Shown here piece by piece: positions 8,612 through 18,000 of a stretch of DNA of 41,042 nt (positions are counted from its first letter, which is position 1; the number at the start of each line of letters is the position of its first letter). The translations under genes and the position numbers were made by a program. Under the pieces are notes generated by a model, which was given only the letters and a program-made list of their open reading frames with translations, did no database searches and had not been told where the DNA came from. Location: the NCBI GenBank assembly GCA_014382695.1, contig JACNJF010000134.1, positions 1 to 41,042 of the forward strand, given 5' to 3'. This DNA comes from Gammaproteobacteria bacterium (GTDB lineage: Bacteria > Pseudomonadota > Gammaproteobacteria > GCA-001735895).

Positions 8612-8760
8612 TTCTAAGGATTGAGCCCAAAAAGGATGTTACCGCTTAAGCAGGGTCGCTTTATCAGGAAGGCACTATCTCAGGGATGTAAAATTAAGTC
8701 AATCATCGACCAGGACGGTCAACCCAGCCTCAATCACGGATTTGATTGAGGCTTTTTTTT
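8612..8760 (+). ncRNA. Candidate Rsm/Csr-type regulatory RNA (CsrA/RsmA sponge)
   Basis: The interval has no credible coding frame but ends in a strong plus-strand terminator. Between an inferred start near 8612 (possible -10 TATATG at 8600-8605) and the terminator, about 149 nt, six GGA motifs occur: AGGA at 8617, 8633, 8666 and 8712, AGGGA at 8682 and CGGA at 8737. The one at 8712 sits exactly in the loop of GACC-AGGAC-GGTC (8708-8720) and the last is in the terminator loop. This is how RsmY/RsmZ/CsrB RNAs present sites to CsrA. Length, GGA density, hairpin loops and the GacA-like box all fit. The start site is inferred, and the identity is a proposal, not a homology match. Confidence 0.6.
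8727..8760 (+). terminator. Rho-independent terminator of the small RNA
   Basis: A perfect 10-bp stem GCCTCAATCA / TGATTGAGGC (8727-8736 and 8743-8752) closes a 6-base loop CGGATT and is followed directly by eight T. It points along the plus strand and ends about 70 bp before ttcA. No protein gene lies upstream on that strand, which implies a non-coding transcript. Confidence 0.9.
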
Positions 8761-8831
8761 GCCCGTAATAACCGTATTCATAACAGTCGCTTTGCGCTTA
8801 AAAGTAGTGTTTATCCGCGCATCACCCTATC

Positions 8832-9680
8832 ATGTCTGATCCTGCTCTGAATGACGCCGATATGTTTATTAAACCCCCAAAAAAATTACTACATCTGGCT
8901 GGCAAGGCTATCGCTCAGTTCAATATGATTCAGCCCGGCGACCGAATTCTAGTTGCAGTCTCCGGGGGCAAGGATTCATTGACCTTACTACAGGCATTGC
9001 TCCATTTTCAGCGTCATGCTCCGGTGCATTTTGAAGTAGCGGTCATAACCATAGATCCGCAGAGTGAAGACTTTGACCCATCCCCATTGAAACAGCATAT
9101 GCAACAGCTCGGACTGGATTATTTTTACGTGAGTGAACCCATTGTTCGGCTGGCGTCTGAACATATGAAAAAAGATTCTTTCTGTGCATTTTGTTCGCGT
9201 ATGCGTAGAGGCCTGATGTACAAAACCATGCGCCAGCATCACTACAATGTGTTGGCCCTTGGACAGCATCTGGACGATCTCGCCGAAAGCTTTCTACTGT
9301 CAGCATTACATGGAGGCCAGCTTAAAACTATGAAGGCACACTACATCAATGATGATGGCGATCTTAGAGTCATTCGCCCATTTGTGTATATACGTGAACG
9401 TCAGTTACGCGAGTTTGCGAATAATGCGGAACTACCGGTGATTGAAGATAACTGTCCGGCCTGCTTTGCAAAGCCAACCCAGCGTCAGCATATGAAGGAA
9501 TTACTGGCCGCGCAGGAAGCTGACTACCCGACAACCTTTAAAACTCTACTGTCAACCATGAAGCCACTGATCGCTGATGGCCTGCCCAGTATCGATTCTC
9601 TATTTACGCCAGAAACCAGGGGTAAACAGCACCAGCAGGGTAAAGATTTCGAGTCGACCCAGCAGCATCGCAAGGCATAA
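8832..9680 (+). CDS. ttcA: tRNA 2-thiocytidine synthetase TtcA
   Basis: TtcA is an iron-sulfur, PP-loop enzyme that thiolates cytidine 32 of some tRNAs. It is 282 residues, slightly shorter than the enterobacterial protein (about 311). The ATP-binding PP-loop SGGKDS is at 44-49. Cluster cysteines lie in CAFCSRMRRGLMY (C118, C121) and CPAC (C208, C211). No strong ribosome-binding site precedes the ATG. The last 27 codons overlap the 3' end of trkH on the opposite strand; this tail is polar and probably not structured. Confidence 0.93.
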   Translation: MSDPALNDADMFIKPPKKLLHLAGKAIAQFNMIQPGDRILVAVSGGKDSLTLLQALLHFQRHAPVHFEVAVITIDPQSEDFDPSPLKQHMQQLGLDYFYVSEPIVRLASEHMKKDSFCAFCSRMRRGLMYKTMRQHHYNVLALGQHLDDLAESFLLSALHGGQLKTMKAHYINDDGDLRVIRPFVYIRERQLREFANNAELPVIEDNCPACFAKPTQRQHMKELLAAQEADYPTTFKTLLSTMKPLIADGLPSIDSLFTPETRGKQHQQGKDFESTQQHRKA

Positions 9681-11051
9681 CACCCACTTGGCAAAGTCAT
9701 TGATCGATGCAAAGTTCTGCCCGACCTGATCAAGCCCCGGACCCAGATTATTGAGACAGGCCGCCACAGCGGAAAACGCGGTATCCTGATTCAGACCGGA
9801 AGCCATCAACAGCACAATCATCAGCGCTGAAATTGCAAAATAAGCCGCAAAAAAGCCCCACACGGCTTCAATAACTTTATCCGGAACCGGTTTACGCCCG
9901 ATCTTAACCGCAAACTGAGCCGAAGGATGTATCAGTCGGTGCAGTTCACGCACACCCTGTTTCACCAGCAATAAGATACGGATAACCTTAATTCCGCCAC
10001 CGGTGGATCCGGCGCAACCGCCCATAAAGCTGACATACAGTAACAACACCGGCAGGAATCCCGGCCAGGTATAATATTCGGAAGTGGTAAATCCGGTGGT
10101 GGTGCCGATAGAAACCACATGAAACAGGCCCTCGATAATATTATCCAGTGGCGAATCAAAAGTTTTGGTCAGTAACAGATAGCTAATCGTGATGACGCTG
10201 ACGACCAGCATCACAGTCATATAAGCCTTAAACTCGGCATCTCTCAGATATGGCGTCAGCCGCAGATAGCGCAAAGCGGTAAAATGCAAGGCAAAATTAA
10301 TCCCGGAAAGCAGCATGAACACGATGGCGATTAACTCAATCCCACGGTTATTGAAAAAGCCCATACTGGCATCATGGGTCGAAAAGCCACCGATTGCGAC
10401 GGTCGAAAATGCATGTGAAATAGCGTCGAAGGGATCCATACCTGCCAGCCAGTAGGCCACCCCGCAACTCACGGTCAGTCCCAGATAAATATACCAGAGT
10501 GCTTTCGCAGTTTCGGTAATGCGCGGGGTCAGCTTGGTGTCCTTAACCGGCCCCGGAGTTTCGGCACGATACAGCTGCATTCCTCCAATACCCAGCATCG
10601 GCAATACGGCAACCGCCAGCACAATGATACCCATACCACCCAGCCACTGCAGCTCCTGACGATAAAATAAGGTGGAATGCGGCAGACTATCCAGCCCTAC
10701 AATGACCGTAGCACCGGTTGTAGTCAATCCGGATATCGACTCGAAAACTGAATCGGTAATCGACAGCTCATTGGCATCGGACAGATAGAACGGAAGCCCG
10801 CCGGCGGAGCCCAGCACCACCCAGAACATAACCACCACCATAAAGCCATCACGTAAGCGCAGATCTTTTTTATGCTTGCGAAAAGGGAGAAATAACCCCA
10901 GCCCGCCTACTAATATCAACACAAAAGCTTCCAGGAAGGGCAGCGCCGAATGCTCCTGATAGATCATGTCCACCAGAACTGGGGGCAACATAGTGATACT
11001 GAACACCATCAGCAACAGGCCAAGTATTCTTATAATGACAGGAATCTGCAT
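9600..11051 (-). CDS. trkH: Trk potassium uptake protein TrkH
   Basis: TrkH is the membrane channel subunit of the constitutive Trk potassium importer. It is 483 residues with many hydrophobic segments and four pore-loop repeats: SGLTTTGATV, FSTVAIGGFS, IGTTTGFTTS and AACLNNLGPG, each giving a selectivity-filter position. The C-terminus MLLGRLEIFTLLVLFTPGFWR is the usual TrkH ending, so the 81-bp overlap with ttcA is real and not a misplaced stop. It lies 22 bp after trkA, its cytoplasmic regulator. Confidence 0.96.
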   Translation of the reverse strand: MQIPVIIRILGLLLMVFSITMLPPVLVDMIYQEHSALPFLEAFVLILVGGLGLFLPFRKHKKDLRLRDGFMVVVMFWVVLGSAGGLPFYLSDANELSITDSVFESISGLTTTGATVIVGLDSLPHSTLFYRQELQWLGGMGIIVLAVAVLPMLGIGGMQLYRAETPGPVKDTKLTPRITETAKALWYIYLGLTVSCGVAYWLAGMDPFDAISHAFSTVAIGGFSTHDASMGFFNNRGIELIAIVFMLLSGINFALHFTALRYLRLTPYLRDAEFKAYMTVMLVVSVITISYLLLTKTFDSPLDNIIEGLFHVVSIGTTTGFTTSEYYTWPGFLPVLLLYVSFMGGCAGSTGGGIKVIRILLLVKQGVRELHRLIHPSAQFAVKIGRKPVPDKVIEAVWGFFAAYFAISALMIVLLMASGLNQDTAFSAVAACLNNLGPGLDQVGQNFASINDFAKWVLCLAMLLGRLEIFTLLVLFTPGFWRK

Positions 11052-11073
11052 AATAAACGGGCTATGCGCTTAA

Positions 11074-12450
11074 TTAAAAGAAGGTCGGTGGCACGGAGAA
11101 CAGTTTCTCAACCTGAGAGATATCGCGCTTGTTGGTAATAAACAGAATCACATGATCTTCCGGCTCAACCACGACGTCATGGTGCGCTATCATGACATCA
11201 TCACCGCGCACAATGGCACCGATAATCGTACCTTTCGGCAGCTTAAGCTCATCAATCCGTCGACCCACCACTTTGGATGTTTTGTGATCGCCGTGTGCGA
11301 CCGCCTCAATCGCTTCGGCCGAACCACGACGTAAGGCATGCACCGCAACCACATCACCACGCCGGATATGTGCCAGCATCGCACCAATGGTGACCTGATG
11401 TGGCGATACCGCAATATCGATCAGTCCACTCTCCACCAGCTCAACATAGGCCGGACGATTAATCAGCGACATCACCTTACGTGCACCCAGTCGTTTGGCC
11501 AGCATGGCTGAAAGAATATTGGCTTCATCATCATTGGTTAAAGCACAGAACACATCCATCGATTCGATATTTTCTTCCAGTAACAGGTCAGGATTCGCCG
11601 CATCACCATGTAAAACAATAGAGGAATATAATTCACCAGACAGCTGGTTGGCCCGGCGCAGATCGGTTTCGATCACCTTCACCTGATAGTTTTTTTCCAG
11701 CAGTAACGCCAGTTGTCCACCGATATTACCGCCGCCTGCCAGCATCACCCGTTTATAGGGCTTATCCAGCCGACGCAATTCGGCAATGACCGTTTGAATA
11801 TGCTTTTTAGCCGCAATAAAAAACACTTCATCATCCGCCTCAATCACCTGTTCCGCCGTCGCAGCGAGGGACTTACCCTGTCGAAAAATGGCGGCAACAC
11901 GCATATCGACACCGGGAATATGCTGTCGAATGGTCTGGATTTCCTGACCCACCAGTGGCCCACCATGAAATGCCTTGACCGCAACCAGCTGAACCTTCCC
12001 CTGTGCAAAGTCAAGCACCTGCAGGGAGCCGGGATGCTTGATCAGGCGATGGATATACTCCGTCACCAGATTTTCCGGACTGATAATCACGTCGACCGGT
12101 ATGGAGTTTTCACCAAACAATTCCTTTTTTTGCATGTATTCCTGTGAGCGGATACGTGAAATTTTGGTTGGGGTATGGAATATTGAGTGTGCGACCTGAC
12201 AGGCAATCATATTGATCTCATCGCTATTGGTCAGCGCAATCAGCATATCGGCGTCATCAGCACCCGCCTGCTTTAACACACTGGGATAAGAGCCATTACC
12301 ACAGATAGTTCTTAAATCAAGACGATCCTGCAGATCGGATAAAATATCCTGATCGACATCAATAACGGTAATTTCGTTACTTTCTTCTCTGGCTAGTTCA
12401 GTAGCGACTGAGAAACCGACCTGACCGGCTCCTAAAATTATTATATTCAT
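11074..12450 (-). CDS. trkA: Trk system regulatory subunit TrkA
   Basis: TrkA is the cytoplasmic nucleotide-binding ring that gates TrkH. At 458 residues it holds two tandem RCK units. The first begins MNIIILGAGQVGFSVA, with the acidic strand end TVIDVD, and the second begins near residue 232 with RVMLAGGGNIGGQLA and KVIETD. Each is followed by a TrkA-C domain, as in enterobacterial TrkA. The trkA-trkH order downstream of ntrX is a common gammaproteobacterial arrangement. Confidence 0.97.
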   Translation of the reverse strand: MNIIILGAGQVGFSVATELAREESNEITVIDVDQDILSDLQDRLDLRTICGNGSYPSVLKQAGADDADMLIALTNSDEINMIACQVAHSIFHTPTKISRIRSQEYMQKKELFGENSIPVDVIISPENLVTEYIHRLIKHPGSLQVLDFAQGKVQLVAVKAFHGGPLVGQEIQTIRQHIPGVDMRVAAIFRQGKSLAATAEQVIEADDEVFFIAAKKHIQTVIAELRRLDKPYKRVMLAGGGNIGGQLALLLEKNYQVKVIETDLRRANQLSGELYSSIVLHGDAANPDLLLEENIESMDVFCALTNDDEANILSAMLAKRLGARKVMSLINRPAYVELVESGLIDIAVSPHQVTIGAMLAHIRRGDVVAVHALRRGSAEAIEAVAHGDHKTSKVVGRRIDELKLPKGTIIGAIVRGDDVMIAHHDVVVEPEDHVILFITNKRDISQVEKLFSVPPTFF

Positions 12451-12551
12451 TGGTTAGAAATACTCGGCTGATCAGGATTGAAGAGCAAAACAGGTTCTAT
12501 ACAAACCAGTAATCTGAATGGGCACCAGCGTAACACAGATGATCTTTACTA

Positions 12552-13817
12552 TTATTTTCTGGTTTGAAGTCCCAGTGACTTAAGTTTTCGATATAAATTG
12601 GTTCGTTCCTGACCAATTTTACGCGACAACTCGGTAATATTATAGTGGCACAATTCAAGTTGCTTACTCAGATAATTGCGTTCAAAAAATTCGCGCGCTT
12701 CCCGTAAATCCAGATCAAGGTTGATCGATAGCTGCATAAAATTCAATGATTTTTGATCCAGCGTCTGGCGCGAAATATTCAGAAACTGCTGGATTTCAGT
12801 CAGATCCACATTATCAGCCGTGCTATTTGCCAGTATCTGTCGAATCACTGACTTAAGCTCGGTCAACCCACCCTGCCAGAAATGATTGCGAAACATATTC
12901 TGACCGGCTACGCCAAAATGGCGGTAAGGCAAGGACTCTTTTTCGCTGTACCAGGTTACATAATACTCAACCAGCTCGGGAATATCTTCGATACGCTCAT
13001 TTAAAGAGGGTATATACATCGCCTGACGCCAGTGCTCTGCCAACTCGGGTAACACGCCGTCATGACTCATCAGCGCATCGTAAGTAGATTGACTGGCTAC
13101 AATCAGGCGCCCTCTGGACGCGACTGTTTTCAAATGATTAATCAGCGACAGCAGCTGTTTTTGCTGCTCCAGATTTAAGTCGGTGACCTCGGGTATGAAC
13201 ACGTTCTCTGACAGGCCGTTCTGGTAGGCTTTCAATCCAGTATAAAATGAGGCTGTATTGGTCCTGACCTTTTGCAGCGAATACAAATAACGAGCCCAGA
13301 TCCGGATCCCGGAACCGGGCTGCCCGGTCAGGTAAACCGGACTCAGATCCTGCGCGAGAGCCTTCATGGTCTGACGTAAAACCTGCATCTGATGACTGTT
13401 ACCGACCGGTAACTCGATCTGCTCCGGCTTTTCCAGGTCGCTGGTATTGACTCTGCTGGATAAGGCTGAATTTACTGTTCGTAACAGCTTTGCCGTGGAA
13501 AGTGGCTTTTCGACAAAATCGAAAGCGCCAAAACGGGTCGCTTCAACGGCGGTTTCAACCGTGCCGTGACCCGACATCATCACCACCGGACAGACTAGCG
13601 ATTTCTGTTCATTCCACTGTTTTAGCAGGGTTACCCCATCCATATCCGGCATCCAGATATCGAGTAGAATCAGATCCGGTGAAAACAATTGTTTCTGCTC
13701 AGCAGCCTGAATCGCATTTTCCGCAACGTTAACCTCATAGCCTTCATCTTCAAGGATATCCTTCAGCAATAAGCGAATATCCGGCTCATCATCTACGACT
13801 AAAATTTTAGTACTCAT
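12552..13817 (-). CDS. NtrX-like response regulator with degenerate sigma-54 ATPase domain
   Basis: At 421 residues it has an intact N-terminal receiver: acidic DDEPD, phospho-acceptor D53 in LLDIWMPDMDG, and FVEKPL. A central AAA+ region follows, then a C-terminal Fis-type helix-turn-helix (ITELSRKIGQERTNLYRKLK). The central domain is eroded: the Walker A position reads GQPGSGIRIW, with Ile where the catalytic Lys should be; the GAFTGA loop that contacts sigma-54 is absent; and Walker B reads VFIPEV instead of LFLDEV. It therefore probably cannot activate sigma-54 and may act as a phospho-controlled DNA-binding protein. It is paired with NtrY upstream. Confidence 0.88.
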   Translation of the reverse strand: MSTKILVVDDEPDIRLLLKDILEDEGYEVNVAENAIQAAEQKQLFSPDLILLDIWMPDMDGVTLLKQWNEQKSLVCPVVMMSGHGTVETAVEATRFGAFDFVEKPLSTAKLLRTVNSALSSRVNTSDLEKPEQIELPVGNSHQMQVLRQTMKALAQDLSPVYLTGQPGSGIRIWARYLYSLQKVRTNTASFYTGLKAYQNGLSENVFIPEVTDLNLEQQKQLLSLINHLKTVASRGRLIVASQSTYDALMSHDGVLPELAEHWRQAMYIPSLNERIEDIPELVEYYVTWYSEKESLPYRHFGVAGQNMFRNHFWQGGLTELKSVIRQILANSTADNVDLTEIQQFLNISRQTLDQKSLNFMQLSINLDLDLREAREFFERNYLSKQLELCHYNITELSRKIGQERTNLYRKLKSLGLQTRK

Positions 13818-13875
13818 GAACAGACTCTAAACAAATTCATATGGAAATACCTGGCTGAACCCGGTATTGGATAAA

Positions 13876-16044
13876 TCAGGCATTCGTCTCAGGCACCTTA
13901 ACTGATATCACCGGTAGACGTAGAATAAATCTAGCACCGCCGGTTTCACTGTTTTCGGCCCAGACCAGTCCATTGTGCTCATCCACAATTTTCTTCACTA
14001 TTGCAAGCCCGAGCCCACTCCCGCTACTTTTTCCAGTCACATAAGGTTCAAATAGCGTATCCATTATGCCCGCACTGATCCCTTTACCACTATCTGCCAC
14101 CGTCAGTTCAACATAATGGCAGCCGTACTCTTCAACGCACTGGGTCGATAAACGGATCCAGCCTTTATCATTAATGGCCTCAGAAGCATTTTTCATCAAA
14201 TTATGGATTAACTGTCTGAGCCTCACCGCATCCGCCTGAATTTCGGGCATTTTCATATCCAGATTCAACTGTATATCGATACTTTTCCTGTTTTCGATAT
14301 ACAGCTCCACCACTTCACGGATCATCTGGTTCAGATCCATATTCTGCAGATTGGGACTGGGAGCTCGTGCAAAATCGGTAAAATTATTGACCATCAGCTT
14401 CATCGCTTCGACCTGTTGCACGATAGTATGGGTATAGCGATCAAGCATTTCCTGCTTTTCTTTATCGACCTGCCCCGCCAGCTTGCCCTGCAAACGTTCG
14501 GCAGATAACTGAATCGGCGTTAACGGGTTTTTGATTTCATGCGCCAGCCTTCTCGCCATTTCACTCCAGGCCGAGTTTTTCTGCGCCTGTATCAGCTCGG
14601 TCAAATCATCGATCACGATCACCTGCTCCCGCACTATCTGAAACTTCTGCTCCAGCTCTGAACCACGAACACGTAAAACCTTGCGTCCATTCTGGCCAAA
14701 AATAATAATTTCTTCATGCCATTCCTGCCTGTTTTTCACATTTTGGGTGATGACGTCAAAGAAGCGTCCTAACTGCGGATAGCTCTGAATCAGCTGATCC
14801 GTGGTTCTTTCGTTCAGTGTCCCTGTGTCCAGCCCAAAAATCATTTCCGCGGCACGATTGCCCTGCTTGATTACCCCGGCCTCATCGATCGTCATGACCC
14901 CTGAGTTGATATGCTCCAATACCGACTGCAGATAGCTTTTCTGCAGCGCTTCCATCATCTGACTCTGATCCGCTATCGCCCGTGCACGTGAAATTTTACG
15001 TGTCATGGTATTAAACGAACGTGTCAGAAAGCCCAGCTCATCATCGCCCGACAGGGGGAGCTGTTTGGCATAATCACCCGCTGCAACGGCCTGAGTACCC
15101 TCAACCAGATCATTGATCGGGGACACAAGTTTGCGCGCAGCGATAAACGCTATCCAGATTGCCGATAACACACTCAGCAGCCAGACCAGCGATAGCGCCA
15201 TAGTAAAGCTGGTTTTAAGAGGATCACGTAAAACCGATAATTCACGGTATTTTTCGTAAGCCCTCTGCACCACCTGAGTCAACTCATTGACCTGGTCGGT
15301 AATCGGAAACAGGGTTTGTAGAATTTTCTTTTGCTCAATCGTGGACAGATCGAACACCGGTACCACCACTCGAATCTGCAGACCACTATCCGGGTCCTGT
15401 TCCAGTTTCAGATAATGATCATCCTGCCCCAGACTGCCAAACTCGGTACGCCCCAGAGCGCTCGGCATTTCAGCAGAGTTTTCACTACTGGACCCCAGAA
15501 TTACACCATTTAAGCCCACCAGAGTAATTTCCTTGGCCCGATGCAGAGACAGTGCATCATTCAGGTATACAATCAGGAATTCATCCGGCACAGTCGGAAT
15601 TTCCCTGGCAATCAGGCGGGATTTCTTTAGCGCTTCACGTTTGCGTAAATCCAGCGCACTACGCCCAAGCTTGAGCGAATCTTCCAGTGCCTGTTCCACC
15701 CCCACATCGAACCAGCTATCAATGCTTCGATGCAGAAATGTGAGCGAAAAGTAGTACACGATACTGACCGGAATAATCGTCAATATCACGAATATACTAA
15801 TCATCCGGGTGGTTAAGCGGGAACCGATGGCTTTCAGGCGATACTGGAGTATCAGTTTAAAAACGTTATAGGCGATCAGTCCGAGTAATACAATCAGGCC
15901 TACCGCATTAAAAAATACCAGTAAATTGTAATACTTGCCGAAGCTGGCCGAGTTTGAGGTTGCGTCACTAATCGAGTAAAGCGACACGAACAGCAGAATA
16001 ACTAGCGCGATAACCGGAGCCGAATTACGTAACGCACTGTTCAC
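13876..16044 (-). CDS. NtrY-like sensor histidine kinase
   Basis: This is an inner-membrane histidine kinase of the NtrY type, about 722 residues. In order: two closely spaced N-terminal membrane segments, a third before a long periplasmic region, a fourth near residue 295, HAMP, a PAS segment (YLQSVLEHINSGVMTIDEAG), the H-box RRLAHEIKNPLTPIQ with phospho-acceptor His at about 502, and ATPase boxes NLMKNASEA, DSGKGI and GSGLGLAI. The frame extends to GTG 16059, but GTG 16044 overlaps the preceding stop as GTGA and has GGAG nine bases before it. It lies 58 bp before ntrX, its likely partner. The signal sensed is not known. Confidence 0.92.
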   Translation of the reverse strand: MNSALRNSAPVIALVILLFVSLYSISDATSNSASFGKYYNLLVFFNAVGLIVLLGLIAYNVFKLILQYRLKAIGSRLTTRMISIFVILTIIPVSIVYYFSLTFLHRSIDSWFDVGVEQALEDSLKLGRSALDLRKREALKKSRLIAREIPTVPDEFLIVYLNDALSLHRAKEITLVGLNGVILGSSSENSAEMPSALGRTEFGSLGQDDHYLKLEQDPDSGLQIRVVVPVFDLSTIEQKKILQTLFPITDQVNELTQVVQRAYEKYRELSVLRDPLKTSFTMALSLVWLLSVLSAIWIAFIAARKLVSPINDLVEGTQAVAAGDYAKQLPLSGDDELGFLTRSFNTMTRKISRARAIADQSQMMEALQKSYLQSVLEHINSGVMTIDEAGVIKQGNRAAEMIFGLDTGTLNERTTDQLIQSYPQLGRFFDVITQNVKNRQEWHEEIIIFGQNGRKVLRVRGSELEQKFQIVREQVIVIDDLTELIQAQKNSAWSEMARRLAHEIKNPLTPIQLSAERLQGKLAGQVDKEKQEMLDRYTHTIVQQVEAMKLMVNNFTDFARAPSPNLQNMDLNQMIREVVELYIENRKSIDIQLNLDMKMPEIQADAVRLRQLIHNLMKNASEAINDKGWIRLSTQCVEEYGCHYVELTVADSGKGISAGIMDTLFEPYVTGKSSGSGLGLAIVKKIVDEHNGLVWAENSETGGARFILRLPVISVKVPETNA

Positions 16045-16616
16045 GGGGTAATACTCCACTCCATGGGCTCACTCACCAGGTCCCAGTCGTTTTCCCACCA
16101 GGACGATGATTTCAGTGGGATGGGTAATTCAGCAAGATCGATTCCAAACTGCAGAATGGCATGATATGGCTGCCCCTGTTTAAGTGCATTGTTATCCAGC
16201 AGCGGGTAATTCTGGAGCGCGGATAGAAAAGCCAGGGCATCCTTCAACGACGAAAAGTGCTGGCGACTACCCGCATTCACATTCAGCAGCGTTACCGAGT
16301 CAAGGATCGCATGGTACTGCAGCAGGTATTGTTGACGGATCGTAACAAACGTCTCATTAAACCAGTAATCACGGTATTTGATCACTTCAACCTCCATCGA
16401 GATGGGCAGATCAAAACCCTTTTCAAAGGCGGAAGCTATATACGAAGGAAGATTAATCTCGAAACGTGCATCCATAAAATACACACTGCCGTTAAGACGG
16501 GTTGATGCAGAGCTTATGACAAATTCATTATCTGCCTTAACATACGCAGGACGTAGCATCAGCAGCAACAGAATCAACCATAAAACCCGATTCCTGTGTA
16601 GGTGAAGCAAGTTCAT
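16041..16616 (-). CDS. DUF4390 exported protein
   Basis: This 191-residue protein has a signal-anchor-like N-terminus (LWLILLLLMLRPAYVKA) followed by about 165 residues rich in beta-strand pattern, with SVYFMDARFEINLP and FNETFVTIRQQYLLQYH segments. It matches the DUF4390 family in length and in its fixed position between rsmB and ntrY. The function is unknown. Its stop overlaps the NtrY start by four bases, so it may provide or shape a signal for NtrY; that is inference from coupling only. Confidence 0.8.
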   Translation of the reverse strand: MNLLHLHRNRVLWLILLLLMLRPAYVKADNEFVISSASTRLNGSVYFMDARFEINLPSYIASAFEKGFDLPISMEVEVIKYRDYWFNETFVTIRQQYLLQYHAILDSVTLLNVNAGSRQHFSSLKDALAFLSALQNYPLLDNNALKQGQPYHAILQFGIDLAELPIPLKSSSWWENDWDLVSEPMEWSITP

Positions 16617-16671
16617 TTACTGGATCACATTTTTCAGCGCTAAATTAGTTTGTAACATTAGATTCAGATCA

Positions 16672-18000
16672 CTATCCTCGCTTTTCCAGTACTGCATAGT
16701 AAAAACCATCCATTTCTGCAGCCCCGGGTAATATCTGACGACCTACCGGTCTCGACAGACCCCATTGTACTGTGTTTAAAGGGAGTTCAACACAATTATC
16801 CTGAGCATTAACAAACACCTGAATTTGCCCTTCACTCTCATCCTTAAACAATGAACAGGTACTGTACAGCAGTCGACCACCCGGCTTGAGCAGCGCCCAC
16901 ATCGCGCTCAGCAAGCGTTTTTGCTGCTCAACCAGTCCGCCAATATCGGAGGCCTTACGCAACAGACGAATATCCGGATGACGACGCATAATGCCACTCG
17001 CCGAACAGGGTGCATCGAGCAGGATTCGATCAAACAGCGCTCCTTCAAACCATTCCGCTGGTTCAGCCGCATCGGCACAGATCAACTCGGCCTGAACTGC
17101 TGCCCGCTGTAAATTTTCTGCAACTCTGTGCAGTCTGGTCTGGTCTTTATCTAGCGCGAGCAGATGTAATTCAGGCGTTTGCTGCAAAATATGCAGCGTC
17201 TTACCGCCTGGAGCCGCACAGGCATCCAGCACCCTCATGCCAGCTTCACAGCCGAGTAAGCCGGCCGCGAGCTGGGCCGACGCATCCTGTACACTGGCCT
17301 CACCAGCCGTAAAACCGGGCAGCAATTCAACCGCCACCGGATGCTGCAAAATCAGCGCCGACTCCACTAGCGGGTGCTCCGTTGCTGCCAGCCCCTGATT
17401 TTGCAGCTGAAGTTGATAATCAGTACGAGAAACCTTCGTCAGATCGACCCGCAGCACCATCGGTGCGCGCTGATTGCCTGCCGCAAATATCGATGCCGCG
17501 TGCTCACCCCAGTCCTGCCTGATTTTCTGACGCATCCAGTCCGGGTAAGCCTGCTCATGTTCGGATGCCGACAAATCAGATTTTTCTGCGCTCGTCATAG
17601 CACCAGCCTGATCCCTGATAAAAGATCTTAACACCGCGTTTACCAGCCCTTTCGCCCAGATTTTTTGCCTCTTTTTAAGTAACAGCACCGACTCATTCAC
17701 CGCCGCGTAATCCTCGACCCGCATAAATCGAATCTGGTACAGCCCAAGCAATAATATCACCTGAACATCCAGATCACGGGCTTTCAGGGGTTTTTTGATG
17801 CGTTTTTGCAGCTCCGCCTGCAGCACAAAATAGTAGCGGCAAAACCCGTAGCATAATTCACTGCAAAAGCCCCTGTCCCGATCTGACGCCAATAACTTCA
17901 GCTGTTGTTCAAGCAGATCATTCAGGGATAGTCCATGCTGCAATAACTGTGTGCACACTTCCAGCGCCAGCTGCCGGGCATTAGGCTGAGGCTGATTCAT
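16672..18000 (-). CDS. rsmB: 16S rRNA (cytosine-967-C5)-methyltransferase RsmB
   Basis: RsmB methylates C967 of 16S rRNA. It is 442 residues: an N-terminal NusB-like RNA-binding domain (about 1-140), then a SAM-dependent Rossmann domain with VLDACAAPGGKT, the DAPCSASG motif (C332) and YSTCSL, whose C382 should be the attacking cysteine. DASAQLAA precedes the SAM site, as in other RsmB/Fmu proteins. Its start overlaps the fmt stop as ATGA, linking rRNA methylation with def-fmt. Confidence 0.96.
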   Translation of the reverse strand: MNQPQPNARQLALEVCTQLLQHGLSLNDLLEQQLKLLASDRDRGFCSELCYGFCRYYFVLQAELQKRIKKPLKARDLDVQVILLLGLYQIRFMRVEDYAAVNESVLLLKKRQKIWAKGLVNAVLRSFIRDQAGAMTSAEKSDLSASEHEQAYPDWMRQKIRQDWGEHAASIFAAGNQRAPMVLRVDLTKVSRTDYQLQLQNQGLAATEHPLVESALILQHPVAVELLPGFTAGEASVQDASAQLAAGLLGCEAGMRVLDACAAPGGKTLHILQQTPELHLLALDKDQTRLHRVAENLQRAAVQAELICADAAEPAEWFEGALFDRILLDAPCSASGIMRRHPDIRLLRKASDIGGLVEQQKRLLSAMWALLKPGGRLLYSTCSLFKDESEGQIQVFVNAQDNCVELPLNTVQWGLSRPVGRQILPGAAEMDGFYYAVLEKRG

